Shown one piece after another: positions 50,287-59,585 of a stretch of 64,000 bases of DNA. Source of the stretch: Anammoximicrobium sp964645045 (GTDB lineage Bacteria; Planctomycetota; Planctomycetia; Pirellulales; Pirellulaceae); assembly GCA_964645045.1 (NCBI GenBank), contig CAZXYZ010000027.1:1-64000 (forward strand), written 5' to 3'. Each line of letters starts with the position of its first letter. Positions within the stretch are counted from its first letter, which is position 1. The translations under genes and the position numbers were made by a program. The notes under the pieces were generated by a model, which was not told the origin of the DNA, did no database searches, and saw only the letters and a list, made by a program, of their open reading frames with translations.

Positions 50287-51423
50287 ATGACGAAGAAGAG
50301 AAGCCTCACGCATCCGGCCGGGATACCGCCCGAGTTCATTAAACCGGCCGTGGAGACACCGTTGTCCGAGTTTCGGCCGCCGCGAACCGTGGTTGCAGGG
50401 ATTGGCGATGACTTGCGATGCATGGTTAAGTTCCTCGAGCAAAGCGGCTACGAGACTGTTGAGGAAGCCTACGGTGTATTGCGAGTGGCTCACCGCGAGT
50501 TGGCTCGACAGTTCGGGGTAGATCCATCGGCCATACACGATCTGGTAGTGGCCCTGCGCGGTTCCGCGTCCGCGGCGGTAAGCGAGAAAGAGGAAGAGCT
50601 TCTTGGGGCAGCAACTTTCTCGCTGGGCGTTGCCTTGAACAGAATCCCGTTTACAGGTCAAGTGCCGGCGATACCGGCCCTTGCGTTTGCCGCGGCAGCG
50701 GCCGCTCCGGCGACTTTGCCCGACCAGGTAAACATGATTGGCGAGATGACCGCCGTTCGCGATCAAGCACGGCGGGGAACTTGTGTGGCGCACGCCGCGC
50801 TGGCCGCGTACGAGCATCTACTGAAGAAGGACGATCACGGGGAGATGGACCTTTCGGAACAGTTCCTTTATTGGGCCTGCAAAGAACATGACGGTATTCC
50901 GAACACCGAAGGAACTTGGCTCAGTGTGGCATTCGATCGTCTGTATGAAGACGGCGTGTGTCTGGAAGCGACATGGGCCTACAATCCGGATCCAATTCCG
51001 GGAAACGAAGGGCAAGGTCCGCCGCCGGCCGGAGCCGTTCTTGAGGCAATGAACTACCGTATCGGCAGCTCTGTCACGCTTGGTCCCCGATCCGTTGCGG
51101 ACATCAAGCAGGTCCTGGCTTCCGGCCGCTGTGTTGCATTCTCAGTCCCGGTGTACAATACATTGATGAAGAATCCGCAGGCCATGAAGATGGGGAAAAT
51201 CCCGAATCCCGTGCCGGGCGAGTTTCCGGTCGGCGGTCATGCCATGTGTTTCGTCGGGTACGAGAACGTACCCGGGTCATCTGGGCTGGGTGGTGGGCGG
51301 TTCATCCTGAAGAACAGCTGGGACAGCTATTTTGGTTTTGCCTCACCGTATGGCCCCGGATACGGTACCATTCCTTACTCGTACATCGCCCGGCTTGGGA
51401 TGGAGGCGTTTGCCATCGGCTAA
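50287..51423 (+). CDS. Papain-like (C1A) cysteine peptidase with helical N-terminal region
   Basis: The 378-residue protein carries the C1A residues in order: catalytic C166 in RDQARRGTCVAHAA (Gln of the oxyanion hole at RDQ), H318 in GGHAMCFVGYE and N343 in ILKNSWDSYFG. There is no signal peptide or typical inhibitory prodomain. Instead residues about 40-100 are a helical region (GYETVEEAYGVLRVAHRELA) that may be a protein-protein interaction module. It lies 127 bases after the subtilase-like gene and 31 bases before the metallopeptidase gene. Probably a cytoplasmic effector protease. Confidence 0.88.
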   Translation: MTKKRSLTHPAGIPPEFIKPAVETPLSEFRPPRTVVAGIGDDLRCMVKFLEQSGYETVEEAYGVLRVAHRELARQFGVDPSAIHDLVVALRGSASAAVSEKEEELLGAATFSLGVALNRIPFTGQVPAIPALAFAAAAAAPATLPDQVNMIGEMTAVRDQARRGTCVAHAALAAYEHLLKKDDHGEMDLSEQFLYWACKEHDGIPNTEGTWLSVAFDRLYEDGVCLEATWAYNPDPIPGNEGQGPPPAGAVLEAMNYRIGSSVTLGPRSVADIKQVLASGRCVAFSVPVYNTLMKNPQAMKMGKIPNPVPGEFPVGGHAMCFVGYENVPGSSGLGGGRFILKNSWDSYFGFASPYGPGYGTIPYSYIARLGMEAFAIG

Positions 51424-51454
51424 GGGCTTCGGCCCCTTGGCCAAGGAGATTCCC

Positions 51455-52783
51455 GTGCAGCAAGTCAGCCATTTGCCAGATTTCCTGAGGCAACTTCCGG
51501 TGTCCGCCTCTGTCAAGCAGAAGTTGTCTGGGCTGGGAGTTGACGACCCACTCGAACTTCTTGGCATGATCGGGGCCGCGCGGCCCGAGTTTGAGCGGCT
51601 CATTGGGGCAAACGAGGTGGAAGCGGTCGTTGAAGTGTTGGAATCGATGGCCCCATCGGAGGCGTTGGCAGACCTTCAAACGCCTGTTCCGAGGGGTTTC
51701 CTGGGGGCCCGCACCGAACCGCGTCGCAGCGTCCGCGTCTCCGTGCCGTTTGCCGCGTTACGGCGCGAACAGGACCGATTTGTTGCCGCCGCCCAAAGCT
51801 CCCGCGCTGCCGGTGTACCGCCTGAACGTCTTGGCACGTTCGAACGTCAGTTGCTGGCGCTGAAGATACGCCCAGAGCCGGTGGAACCGCCTCGGTTTTC
51901 TTCCGTCAACTGGCTCCTGCCCTACGTCGCCGCAGCTCCCTACCGCGCTGCGCCGGAGCGGGCGGACGAACTCCATCAACTCGTGCAAGAACTCGGTGTT
52001 CGAGTCGTATTCGACCCTGCACCGAGCCGAGTCGCCGAAGTCAACCTCGAAACCAGCGAAATCCGTTTCGGCTTGCCATTCATGGAGCGGCTTTGGGCGA
52101 TCAGTTGCGCGTACCTGGATTTGATCCGCCTCTGGCAGCAGTACGGTCCTGACGCCATCATCGATCTGCCGGAATCGAGCCGTTTGCTGCTGGAATGGGA
52201 ATTCCACGCGGAAAAGAGCGGCATCGTCGCCCCCCTTCCAGCCACAGCGCCAGTGCCCGAACCCGCTGAACAGCCCGGAACCGACGGGTATGCTGCGACA
52301 GAACTTGTACTAATTGTTGCAGCATGGGTCTTGCTGCACGAGATTGGCCACTTGGTATGTAAGCATCGGCGGACGGATCCTCCTGTGCGCTGGATTACCC
52401 GCGAGTACGAGGCCGACAACTGGGCGTCCCATTGGATGCTCGACCGGTGGCGCGAGTACGCAGCCGACGACCGGGTGTTTGTCAAACGTGCGCTGGCCGG
52501 AACATTGTTCCTGGGACATGTCGCTGCGTTCGAGTCTCACGGACGCACGTCGAGCGTGACCCACCCCACCCCGGCGGACAGGCTACTTCACTTCCTGGAC
52601 CAATTCGTGCCGCGAGAACCAGGCCCCAAGGCCGATGCAAAGGAGTGGCCATGGATGGCGGCATTGTTGATTGTAGAATGCCATCTTCAGGCGGCTGGGT
52701 ATTCTCTTCCCCGGGGCGCCGAGTTCGTGGAACCACGCGATGCCTTGCTTAGCGCCGCAGCGCGGCTGGCGGGCCGGGCGTGA
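51455..52783 (+). CDS. Lit/U49-like zinc metallopeptidase with helical N-terminal domain
   Basis: The protein is 442 residues from the GTG at 51455, chosen because AAGGAG lies 6 bases upstream; the open frame runs further up into the papain gene. The zinc motif is HEIGH (295-299), followed by EYEADNWASHW (E317-E319 region), a spacing and context like peptidase U49 (phage-exclusion protein Lit), as is THPTPADRL further on. The N-terminal about 65 residues (LPDFLRQLPVSASVKQKLS, LELLGMIGAARPEFERLIG) form a compact helical domain. E. coli Lit cleaves EF-Tu during T4 infection. By analogy this may be an antiviral effector, which is inference. Confidence 0.78.
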   Translation: MQQVSHLPDFLRQLPVSASVKQKLSGLGVDDPLELLGMIGAARPEFERLIGANEVEAVVEVLESMAPSEALADLQTPVPRGFLGARTEPRRSVRVSVPFAALRREQDRFVAAAQSSRAAGVPPERLGTFERQLLALKIRPEPVEPPRFSSVNWLLPYVAAAPYRAAPERADELHQLVQELGVRVVFDPAPSRVAEVNLETSEIRFGLPFMERLWAISCAYLDLIRLWQQYGPDAIIDLPESSRLLLEWEFHAEKSGIVAPLPATAPVPEPAEQPGTDGYAATELVLIVAAWVLLHEIGHLVCKHRRTDPPVRWITREYEADNWASHWMLDRWREYAADDRVFVKRALAGTLFLGHVAAFESHGRTSSVTHPTPADRLLHFLDQFVPREPGPKADAKEWPWMAALLIVECHLQAAGYSLPRGAEFVEPRDALLSAAARLAGRA

Positions 52784-53093
52784 GGTGAAACCACGAGGGA
52801 AGAGGAGCCCTCCACGGGAAAAAAAGCCGGATTTGAATTGCATTTCTCGTCAGGTTTCGTGCGGACGGCTGTGGATTCGACAAAACAGGCGAAGAGCCAA
52901 CCGTTTTCCCGTCTCAATTCCTCGCTCACGCTTCGGGTTACCATCGCGGCAAACCCGCCAACACGCTTGACGTCGAGCCAATCCCTGCTTGCCGCCGGGC
53001 CGCCGGATGCCTACGCTGGAACGGCAACGGCTGTCGAATTGCGGCTGCCGCCGGAACCATGAATATCCTCGTTGTCAGAAAAGGACCCCTTCC
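52784..53093. other. 310-base gap with a planctomycete-type dispersed repeat
   Basis: No gene is supported. Positions 52911-52943, read on the minus strand, encode VTRSVSEELR, a motif I recognise from an abundant dispersed repeat of planctomycete genomes. Only one copy is present in this window. Confidence 0.45.
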
Positions 53094-54050
53094 ATGTCCG
53101 ACAGACATTTCTCGTTCCATCGTCGTCACTTTCTCGCCGCCGGTGCTGCGTCCGTGGCAGGAACGGCGGCCGCGCGTGCCGGCGCGGCCGATTCAGCGTC
53201 GGCCGAAACGGTCCGCGTCGTGCGGCCTCCGGAAGGCAAACGGATTTTGCTGTCGTGCAAGTTGGGGATGATCACGCGCGAAGCGGACGGCAAAAAATTG
53301 TCGCTGGCCGACCGGTTGCGTTTGGCTGGCGAGGCGGGATTCGACGGCGTGGACCTGGATCAGGCGGCGGAGTTCACGCCGGAACAGGCGCGCGAGGCCG
53401 TCTGCCAGTCGGGCGTGTTCGTTCACAACGCCATCAACCACGCCCATTGGGCGCAGCGACTGACCAGCGCCAAGGAGGAAGAGCAAGCCCGGGGCCGGGC
53501 CAACATCGAACACTGCTTGCGCGTGTCGCACGGGGCCGGCGGCAGCGGCGTGCTGATTGTCGTGGGCAGCGGCGACGATGGCCCGGCCGACGAAATCGAA
53601 GAGCGCTGCCGGCAGGAGATCAAGAAACTGATTCCGCTGGCCGCCTCGCTGGGCCAGTCGATCCTGGTCGAAAATGTCTGGAACAAGATGGGCTACGACC
53701 ACGACGCGCCTCCCGAGCAAACCGCCGACCGGTTTGTCAAGTTCATCGACAGCTTCCACAGCCCCTGGGTCGGCATGTACTACGACATCGGCAATCACTG
53801 GAAGTACGGCCAGCCCGGTGACTGGATCCGCGCGTTCGGCCACCGTTGTGTCAAACTGGATGTCAAAGGCTATAGCCGCGCAGCCAACAAGTGGACGGAG
53901 ATCACCGAGGGCGACCTGCCTTGGGACCAGGTCCGCAAGGCGCTGGACGAAATCGGCTTCGCGGGTTGGGCCACGGCCGAGGTCGGTGGCGGTGACGTGC
54001 AGCGTCTGACGCAGGTCCGCAAGCAGATGCAGGAGGCGTTCGGCATCTGA
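53094..54050 (+). CDS. Exported TIM-barrel sugar isomerase/epimerase-like protein
   Basis: The 318-residue protein has a Tat-type N-terminus (RRHFLAAGAASVAG) and then an AP-endonuclease-2/xylose-isomerase-like TIM barrel. FDGVDLDQAAEFTPEQ, VFVHNAINHAHW, SILVENVWNKM, VGMYYDIGNHWKYG and WATAEVGGGD carry the acidic and His residues that bind metal in this family. Hydroxypyruvate isomerase or sugar epimerase are the closest general descriptions. Planctomycetes encode many such exported paralogues with unknown substrates. Confidence 0.85.
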   Translation: MSDRHFSFHRRHFLAAGAASVAGTAAARAGAADSASAETVRVVRPPEGKRILLSCKLGMITREADGKKLSLADRLRLAGEAGFDGVDLDQAAEFTPEQAREAVCQSGVFVHNAINHAHWAQRLTSAKEEEQARGRANIEHCLRVSHGAGGSGVLIVVGSGDDGPADEIEERCRQEIKKLIPLAASLGQSILVENVWNKMGYDHDAPPEQTADRFVKFIDSFHSPWVGMYYDIGNHWKYGQPGDWIRAFGHRCVKLDVKGYSRAANKWTEITEGDLPWDQVRKALDEIGFAGWATAEVGGGDVQRLTQVRKQMQEAFGI

Positions 54051-54128
54051 CGGTCCGGTGGGGGACCAATGGAATCTGGGGCATTACAGACAGACACTAC
54101 AAACAAGAACTTTGTTAAGGATTTGCCC

Positions 54129-54572
54129 ATGCGCTATGTACGCTGCGTCCTGTTGGTCACGGTCTGCTGCTGGACCTGTTCCGGCTGCGGGACCGCGAAG
54201 ATCCAAGAACTGACCGCCGAGGTCGAGCGTCTGAAGGCCGCCACCGCGGATCTGGAGGCGAAGAACGCCGCCATGCAGGCCGAACTGACGCAGGCCAAGC
54301 AGGAAGCGGCCCAAGCCCAACAACAACTCGCCCAAATCGAAGAGATCAAGAAGGGTTACGAAGAGGCACGCGTCAAGTTCGGGGACAGCATGAAGCAGCT
54401 GGCTCCGATCCTGGGCGTCTCCGGATCGCCCTTGCCACCTTTCGAGAGCCTGAAGGATAGCAGCTGGGTCGGCAAGTTCGCCCCGCCCGCCAACCTGGCG
54501 CCCGGCATCAAGGAACTGCAGAACGAACTGAAAGGCCTGATGGGCGAGGGTATCAAGTTGCCAACGCCGTAA
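54129..54572 (+). CDS. Small coiled-coil lipoprotein
   Basis: The 147-residue protein starts at the ATG at 54129. A short hydrophobic signal ends in a lipobox-like CSGC, so it is probably lipid-modified at that Cys (near residue 20). Residues about 25-95 are a regular Glu/Ala/Gln/Leu heptad coiled coil (IQELTAEVERLKAATADLEA). The C-terminus is Pro/Leu-rich. No family assignment; it may be an envelope spacer or anchor protein. Confidence 0.7.
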   Translation: MRYVRCVLLVTVCCWTCSGCGTAKIQELTAEVERLKAATADLEAKNAAMQAELTQAKQEAAQAQQQLAQIEEIKKGYEEARVKFGDSMKQLAPILGVSGSPLPPFESLKDSSWVGKFAPPANLAPGIKELQNELKGLMGEGIKLPTP

Positions 54573-54629
54573 GGAATCGGGAAGACCTGCGGTCAGCGGT
54601 TTCGGCGAGGTCGGGCGACCACACCTTAA

Positions 54630-54738
54630 TCGTCCTGGGGATCTCTCACCTTAATCTTCCACTTAATCTCTCACCTAATCTTGCTTGGCTCCAAGGCCGT
54701 AGGAATAGATTAAGTGAAAGATTAGGTGAAAGATTAGG
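54630..54738. repeat. Imperfect inverted repeat built of TTAATC/CACCTAATC units
   Basis: The left part (54651-54684) has units like CACTTAATC and CACCTAATC. The right part (54702-54737) has the complementary GATTAAGTG and GATTAGGTG units. They flank a 17-base centre with CTTGGCTCCAAGG. It lies between the convergent lipoprotein and metallopeptidase-LRR genes and might terminate transcription from both sides, though there is no T-run. Confidence 0.65.
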
Positions 54739-54761
54739 GTTTCAGGTTCTGGCGTAGCCGG

Positions 54762-56651
54762 CTAAGTTGATCCCGCCGCCTCGGTTTTCAATCGCGGCAA
54801 CGATGGTTTCAGACGCAGGAAGCCCTCCCGCGTGACTTGCGTTCCGCCGAGGTCGAGCACTTCCAGGTTTTTCAGCCCGCGCAGGTGTTCCATGCCGGCA
54901 TCGGTGACGGCGGTTTGGCCGAGCCCCAGTTCACGCAATTTGGACAGCGGCCGCAAGTGCGCCAGTCCCGCGTCGGTAATCTGCGTTCCGGTCAGGTCGA
55001 GAATCTCCAACTCGCCAAATCCGGCGACCGTCTCCAGCGCCGCATCGGTGATCCGGGTGTGCTCGGCGATCAGATGATTCAGGCGCGTTGCCGACCGCGC
55101 GCATGCCAAACCCTCGTCGCCCACCGCCGTGTAAGCCACGTCGAGCCACTCCAATTGCGTCAAACTGGTCACGTGTTTGAGCCCCGCGTCGCTCACCGAT
55201 GTTCGCCCCAAGGACAGGTTCTGCGTTTCGGGCGTCAATTCCAGAAAGGCGAGGTCGTCATCGGTCAAATTGAGAAATTCCCGGTACTGCCGGTCCAGTT
55301 GCGGCAGGGGCACGCCTGCCACGGATGCCAGCGTCCGCGCATTGTCCCGCCCTTGATAGACGGTTTGCAGGTAGTCCAGCAACAGCGGCCGGTAGCGGCC
55401 GCGGTTGTCGTCCATCAGAAAGGCGGCCAGCCCGGCTGATTGGCTGTACAGCCGCCGGATGTCCTGGTGTTGCTGCAACGTGCGGCGGCCCAGCGCGGCC
55501 AGTTGTTCCAATGGCAGGTACGAACCTTCGTTCAGCGTCCGATAGCGGGCAAATTGCAGTCGGTTCGCGTCGCTGCCACCGGCCGTGAAATAGCCGTTCC
55601 GCCGCCGCAGCGATTCCATGTACATGGCGACGCCTTCGATGATCCAGGCATTCGCCTCCACCCCCACCCCCGGTGCGACGCGTCCTGTTTCGGAGAACAG
55701 CTGATGGGTGACTTCGTGGAAATACGTGTCGTCGTGCGGCTGCTGGTCCACATAGAAGTACGCCGTTTTCTGCGGCTCCAGGTACAGCCCCACGGTCAGC
55801 TCGATCTGAGGCTCCAACCGCTTCAGCCGCTGGACGTACTCGTCGCGGCCGCGGAACAGCACCACGCGATGGCGAGTCGTGCTGCGGTCGGCCGGAACCT
55901 TGCCCTCCAACCGCCGCGCGAGTACGGCCGCACTGCTCCAGTAGGGAAAGAACAGCTGCTGCCAAACGTCGTACAATTCTTCGAGCTTCTCGGCCAACTG
56001 CATCCCGGCGTTTTCGCTGTGATCGGTGGTGATCCGGAAGTGCTCCGATTCGGCAATCCAATGCTTGCCGGCATCGAAGCCAAGTTCGGCAAGGGCAACG
56101 CTGCCCCGGCGTGCCCGGATCACGGACTCCGGCTTGCGCCAGCGGCCGTTGACCAGCCGGTAGCCGAGTGCCCCGCGGACCGCTTCGTGGTCGGGGTTCT
56201 CATGCAGAACCTCGTGCAGCAGCTGAAACGCCCGCGTCGCTTGACCTGCCTGCAGTTCGCTGCGCGCCAGCTGGAACAAAGCCTCTGCCTGCCCGCGGCG
56301 GAGCGAGGTGAACTTGTCGTACCACTGCTGCTGGATCTTCGAGGCATCCGCCGCCGGCTTGGCCGGGTCCGTCTCGGCAGGCAGAAAGGCGTACTGGCGG
56401 CGAGGATCGCGGGGAATGATCCAGTCGCGCGTGGTGCGGGCCGCATCGTCCAGATTCAGTTGCCCGCAACGGTTGGCCAAGTCGCGCAGCCGGGTGGCGT
56501 AGGCGGCATCCAGGGCGTCGCGGCCCGGCCAGTAGGCGTCGGCACCGCCCGTTTCCGCGGCGGACAGTCCGGCCGCACTGGCGGCGAGAGCCACGAGCAA
56601 CACGGCGACCGGAGTCGGACGAACGGAGCGAAAGCCTAAACAACTTGGCAC
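54762..56651 (-). CDS. Exported DUF1570-like metallopeptidase fused to leucine-rich repeats
   Basis: The 629-residue protein starts at the GTG at 56651, with GAGG 5 bases upstream. It has a signal peptide (about 1-32), a TPR-like helical region (about 110-160), then a gluzincin-type domain with HEVTHQLF (H312, H316) and WIIEGVAMYMESL, as in DUF1570 proteins. Residues about 475-620 are leucine-rich repeats of the type TQITDAGLAHLRPLSKLREL. The peptidase-LRR fusion suggests binding of a protein partner. The substrate is unknown. Confidence 0.82.
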   Translation of the reverse strand: MPSCLGFRSVRPTPVAVLLVALAASAAGLSAAETGGADAYWPGRDALDAAYATRLRDLANRCGQLNLDDAARTTRDWIIPRDPRRQYAFLPAETDPAKPAADASKIQQQWYDKFTSLRRGQAEALFQLARSELQAGQATRAFQLLHEVLHENPDHEAVRGALGYRLVNGRWRKPESVIRARRGSVALAELGFDAGKHWIAESEHFRITTDHSENAGMQLAEKLEELYDVWQQLFFPYWSSAAVLARRLEGKVPADRSTTRHRVVLFRGRDEYVQRLKRLEPQIELTVGLYLEPQKTAYFYVDQQPHDDTYFHEVTHQLFSETGRVAPGVGVEANAWIIEGVAMYMESLRRRNGYFTAGGSDANRLQFARYRTLNEGSYLPLEQLAALGRRTLQQHQDIRRLYSQSAGLAAFLMDDNRGRYRPLLLDYLQTVYQGRDNARTLASVAGVPLPQLDRQYREFLNLTDDDLAFLELTPETQNLSLGRTSVSDAGLKHVTSLTQLEWLDVAYTAVGDEGLACARSATRLNHLIAEHTRITDAALETVAGFGELEILDLTGTQITDAGLAHLRPLSKLRELGLGQTAVTDAGMEHLRGLKNLEVLDLGGTQVTREGFLRLKPSLPRLKTEAAGST

Positions 56652-56773
56652 GATTACCTCGGGGCTGGCAACAGGTTTGCGCTACTCTTTAAGTATAGTC
56701 GATGGGCTGCCTGGTTTTGGAGATGGGCTCCGGACGGCTCTTGTTTTCTAACGCTCCGGCGGTCATGCTACGC

Positions 56774-56851
56774 GTTTCCGAACACGGAAACCCCGCCTTC
56801 GTTGGAGTCCAGGCTTTAGCCTGTCCGGCAGCCTGAAGGCTGAACTCCAGC
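56774..56851. repeat. Intergenic copy of the GTTGGAGTCC repeat beside a small hairpin
   Basis: GTTGGAGTCCAGGCTTTAGC begins at 56801 and is followed by its diverged inverted partner (CAGCCTGAAGGCTGAACTCC) to 56851. The same unit occurs three times inside the permease gene at 20361-20440. A 7-base hairpin, GTTTCCG / AACA / CGGAAAC, lies just upstream at 56774-56791. Confidence 0.8.
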
Positions 56852-56907
56852 ATGTGATCCGCGCGCAACCTGCTACGAAGAATCCCACCCCACGAGGAGA
56901 TGGCCAC

Positions 56908-59487
56908 ATGACGGAACGATTTGCCCTGCTGGCGTGGCTGCTCGCCTGCGCCGCACAAGCATCCGAGCCGAATGCCGTGTATGACCGGCGGGGGACATGG
57001 GCCGAGAGCATGACGGCCACCCGCCAAAACGTGGCCCAGCTGCAGGCGCAGAATCTCAAGCTGCCCGAGGACGGGACGGATTGGGCGTCGGTCTGGGAGG
57101 ATCTTTATCGGCGGTTCTGGACGGATTGGCCGGAGACCGACTGGCTGCTGCAAGACAGTCCCTTGCGCACTGCCGCCGACGATTTCGACGCCCGGCGCGA
57201 ATTCGGCTGGTACTTCGAGTCCCGGCGGGACGCATCGGCCGAACAGCAGCTGATCCGCCGCGTGCTGGACGAATTGGGCAGCTCGGGCCAAGCTCTGGTG
57301 GCTCGTCTGGAGGTCTTGATCCAGGCTGCTGCGTCTCCCGATGACCCCGCCTGGCTGAACTTGTACGCCGAGGCGTGCCGCCTGCGCCGGGCGGAACGTT
57401 TGCGTCATCTCAGCGGCCGCGTGCCGCAGTTCGTGTTCACCAAACACTACACGTTGGGCGGCTCGCATTACGCCTACACCGAAGGCCAATCGGACGCGCA
57501 AGCGGAACGCCATTTCGTACCGGGCGCGGCGCTCTGCCTGGCGCACCTGGACGGCGATCAACTGCGATTCGAGACGCTGGTCGACGATCCGGGCGGTGTG
57601 ATCCGCGACCCGGACGTGTCCTACGACGGCCGTCGCGTGCTGTTTGCCTGGAAGAAATCCGACCGCCAGGATGATTACCACCTGTATGAGATGGAGCTGC
57701 AATCCCGAGCCATCCGGCAACTAACCAGCGGCTTGGGGGTCGCCGACTACGAAGCGGCCTACCTGCCTGACGGCGACATCATCTTCAACTCGACCCGCTG
57801 CGTGCAGATTGTCGACTGCTGGTGGACCGAGGTCAGCAACCTGTACCGCTGCGGCCCGGACGGCCGTTTTCTGCGGCGGCTGACGTTCGACCAGGTCCAC
57901 GATAACTATCCGACCGTCACTGGCGACGGCCGCATCCTGTACACGCGCTGGGAGTACAACGACCGCGGTCAGGTCTATCCGCAGCCGCTGCTGCAGATGA
58001 ACCCCGATGGGACGAATCAAAGCGACTTCTACGGCGGCAACTCGTGGTTTCCGACCACGATTCTGCACGCGCGCGGCGTGCCCGGAACTCAGAAAGTGGC
58101 AGCGATCGCCACGGGACACCACTCCCGGCAGACGGGCAAGCTGATTCTGATCGATCCCGCCAAGGGCCGCCAGGAGAACGCTGGCGTGCAGTTAGTCGCA
58201 CCGGTCCGCGACACGCCCGCCGTCAAGATCGATGCCTATGGCCAGAAAGGCGAATTGTTTCAGTATCCCTACCCGTTGAGCGAGACCGAGTACCTGGTGA
58301 CCTATCACCCCGTCGGCTGGCGCTGGGCCGATGGCCCGTTCGGGCCGCGGTTCGGAATCTACTGGATGACCAACACCGGAGCGCGCGAGCGGTTGGCAGA
58401 CGACATCCGCTTGCCTTGCAGCCAGAGTGTTCCCGTGCGGCCGCGCGACACGCGCCGGACGCGTCCCAGTTTGGTCGACTACAGCAATCCATCCGGAACC
58501 GTCTACGTCCAGGACGTTTATGCCGGACCCGGTTTGGCGGGCGTCGACCGGGGCACCATCAAGACCTTGCGCGTCGTGGCCCTCGAGTTCCGCGTGGCGG
58601 GTATCGGTTCCAACGGCAACGGCGGGCCGGGCGGCGGAGCCCTGATCAGCACGCCGGTCGCGATCGGCAACGGGGTTTGGGATCCGAAATGGATTCTTGG
58701 CGACGCCACCGTCCGCGAAGACGGCTCGGCCTTTGTCGAAGTCCCCGCGCGGACGCCGTTCTATTTCCAGTTGTTGGACGAACGCGGCCGCATGGTCCAG
58801 ACGATGCGCAGCTGGACCACGCTCCAGCCGGGCGAAAATGCCTCGTGCGTGGGCTGCCACGAACACAAGAACGGCGGCCCCGTAGCCGGCCTGCCGCTGA
58901 CCCAGGCGTTGCGCCAGCGGGCGGAAACCTTGCGGCCTTTCTACGGCCCGCCGCGCGGCTTCAGCTTCACTCGGGAGATTCAGCCGATCCTCGACCGCCA
59001 CTGCATCCGCTGCCATGACGGCCGGGCGGACGTCCCCTACGCGCTGACCTCGCGCGGGGTGGACGACAGGCACGCCAAGCGCCGCTGGAGCGAATCATAC
59101 CTGGCCTTGACCCACGCCCGTCAGGACAAACCGTCCGAGGGCCGCTGGCGGGGCGACCCCGACCACCCGTTGGTCAGCTGGGTCAGCGCCCAATCCGCTC
59201 CGCCGCTGCAGCCTCCGTACGCCGCCGGCGCCAATCGCAGCCGCTTGCTCGAACTGCTGGAAGGCGGCCACGAGGACGTCCGGCTGTCGCGCGAAGATCT
59301 GGACAAATTGTCCGCTTGGATCGACCTGGGCGTCCCCTACTGCGGCGACTATGTGGAAGCCAACACCTGGACGGACGCGGAACTGGCGAAACACGATCGC
59401 TACACCGCCAAACGACAGCAGTACGACGAGGAAGACCGGCAGAACATCGCCGCCTGGATCCTGCAAACCAACGGCAGCGAGGAATAA
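56908..59487 (+). CDS. HzsA-related dihaem protein
   Basis: The 859-residue protein has an N-terminal signal (about 1-18, ACAAQAS), a helical N-terminal part and a beta-propeller core with WD40/TolB-like strands (DPDVSYDGRRVLFAWKKSD, PDGDIIFNSTRCVQIVDCWW). Two c-type haem motifs near the C-terminus are CVGCH (from C647) and CIRCH (from C699). This layout matches proteins annotated as HzsA-related, after the alpha subunit of anammox hydrazine synthase. They are widespread in non-anammox planctomycetes and their activity is unknown. The ribosome-binding site GAGGAGA lies 7 bases before the ATG. Confidence 0.82.
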   Translation: MTERFALLAWLLACAAQASEPNAVYDRRGTWAESMTATRQNVAQLQAQNLKLPEDGTDWASVWEDLYRRFWTDWPETDWLLQDSPLRTAADDFDARREFGWYFESRRDASAEQQLIRRVLDELGSSGQALVARLEVLIQAAASPDDPAWLNLYAEACRLRRAERLRHLSGRVPQFVFTKHYTLGGSHYAYTEGQSDAQAERHFVPGAALCLAHLDGDQLRFETLVDDPGGVIRDPDVSYDGRRVLFAWKKSDRQDDYHLYEMELQSRAIRQLTSGLGVADYEAAYLPDGDIIFNSTRCVQIVDCWWTEVSNLYRCGPDGRFLRRLTFDQVHDNYPTVTGDGRILYTRWEYNDRGQVYPQPLLQMNPDGTNQSDFYGGNSWFPTTILHARGVPGTQKVAAIATGHHSRQTGKLILIDPAKGRQENAGVQLVAPVRDTPAVKIDAYGQKGELFQYPYPLSETEYLVTYHPVGWRWADGPFGPRFGIYWMTNTGARERLADDIRLPCSQSVPVRPRDTRRTRPSLVDYSNPSGTVYVQDVYAGPGLAGVDRGTIKTLRVVALEFRVAGIGSNGNGGPGGGALISTPVAIGNGVWDPKWILGDATVREDGSAFVEVPARTPFYFQLLDERGRMVQTMRSWTTLQPGENASCVGCHEHKNGGPVAGLPLTQALRQRAETLRPFYGPPRGFSFTREIQPILDRHCIRCHDGRADVPYALTSRGVDDRHAKRRWSESYLALTHARQDKPSEGRWRGDPDHPLVSWVSAQSAPPLQPPYAAGANRSRLLELLEGGHEDVRLSREDLDKLSAWIDLGVPYCGDYVEANTWTDAELAKHDRYTAKRQQYDEEDRQNIAAWILQTNGSEE

Positions 59488-59539
59488 GAGTCGACTCTCT
59501 TAACGCAAGCGGATCGAGGCTACGATCCGGCCCGCGCGC

Positions 59540-59564
59540 AAAAAAGGGGGCCGTCACGCCCCCT
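59540..59564 (-). terminator. Rho-independent terminator of the fasciclin gene
   Basis: On the minus strand the sequence reads GGGGGC, a 6-base loop, GCCCCC, then six T residues. It begins 21 bases after the fasciclin stop codon at 59586. Confidence 0.8.
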
Positions 59565-59585
59565 CCGCTCGGATCTTGCACCGCC

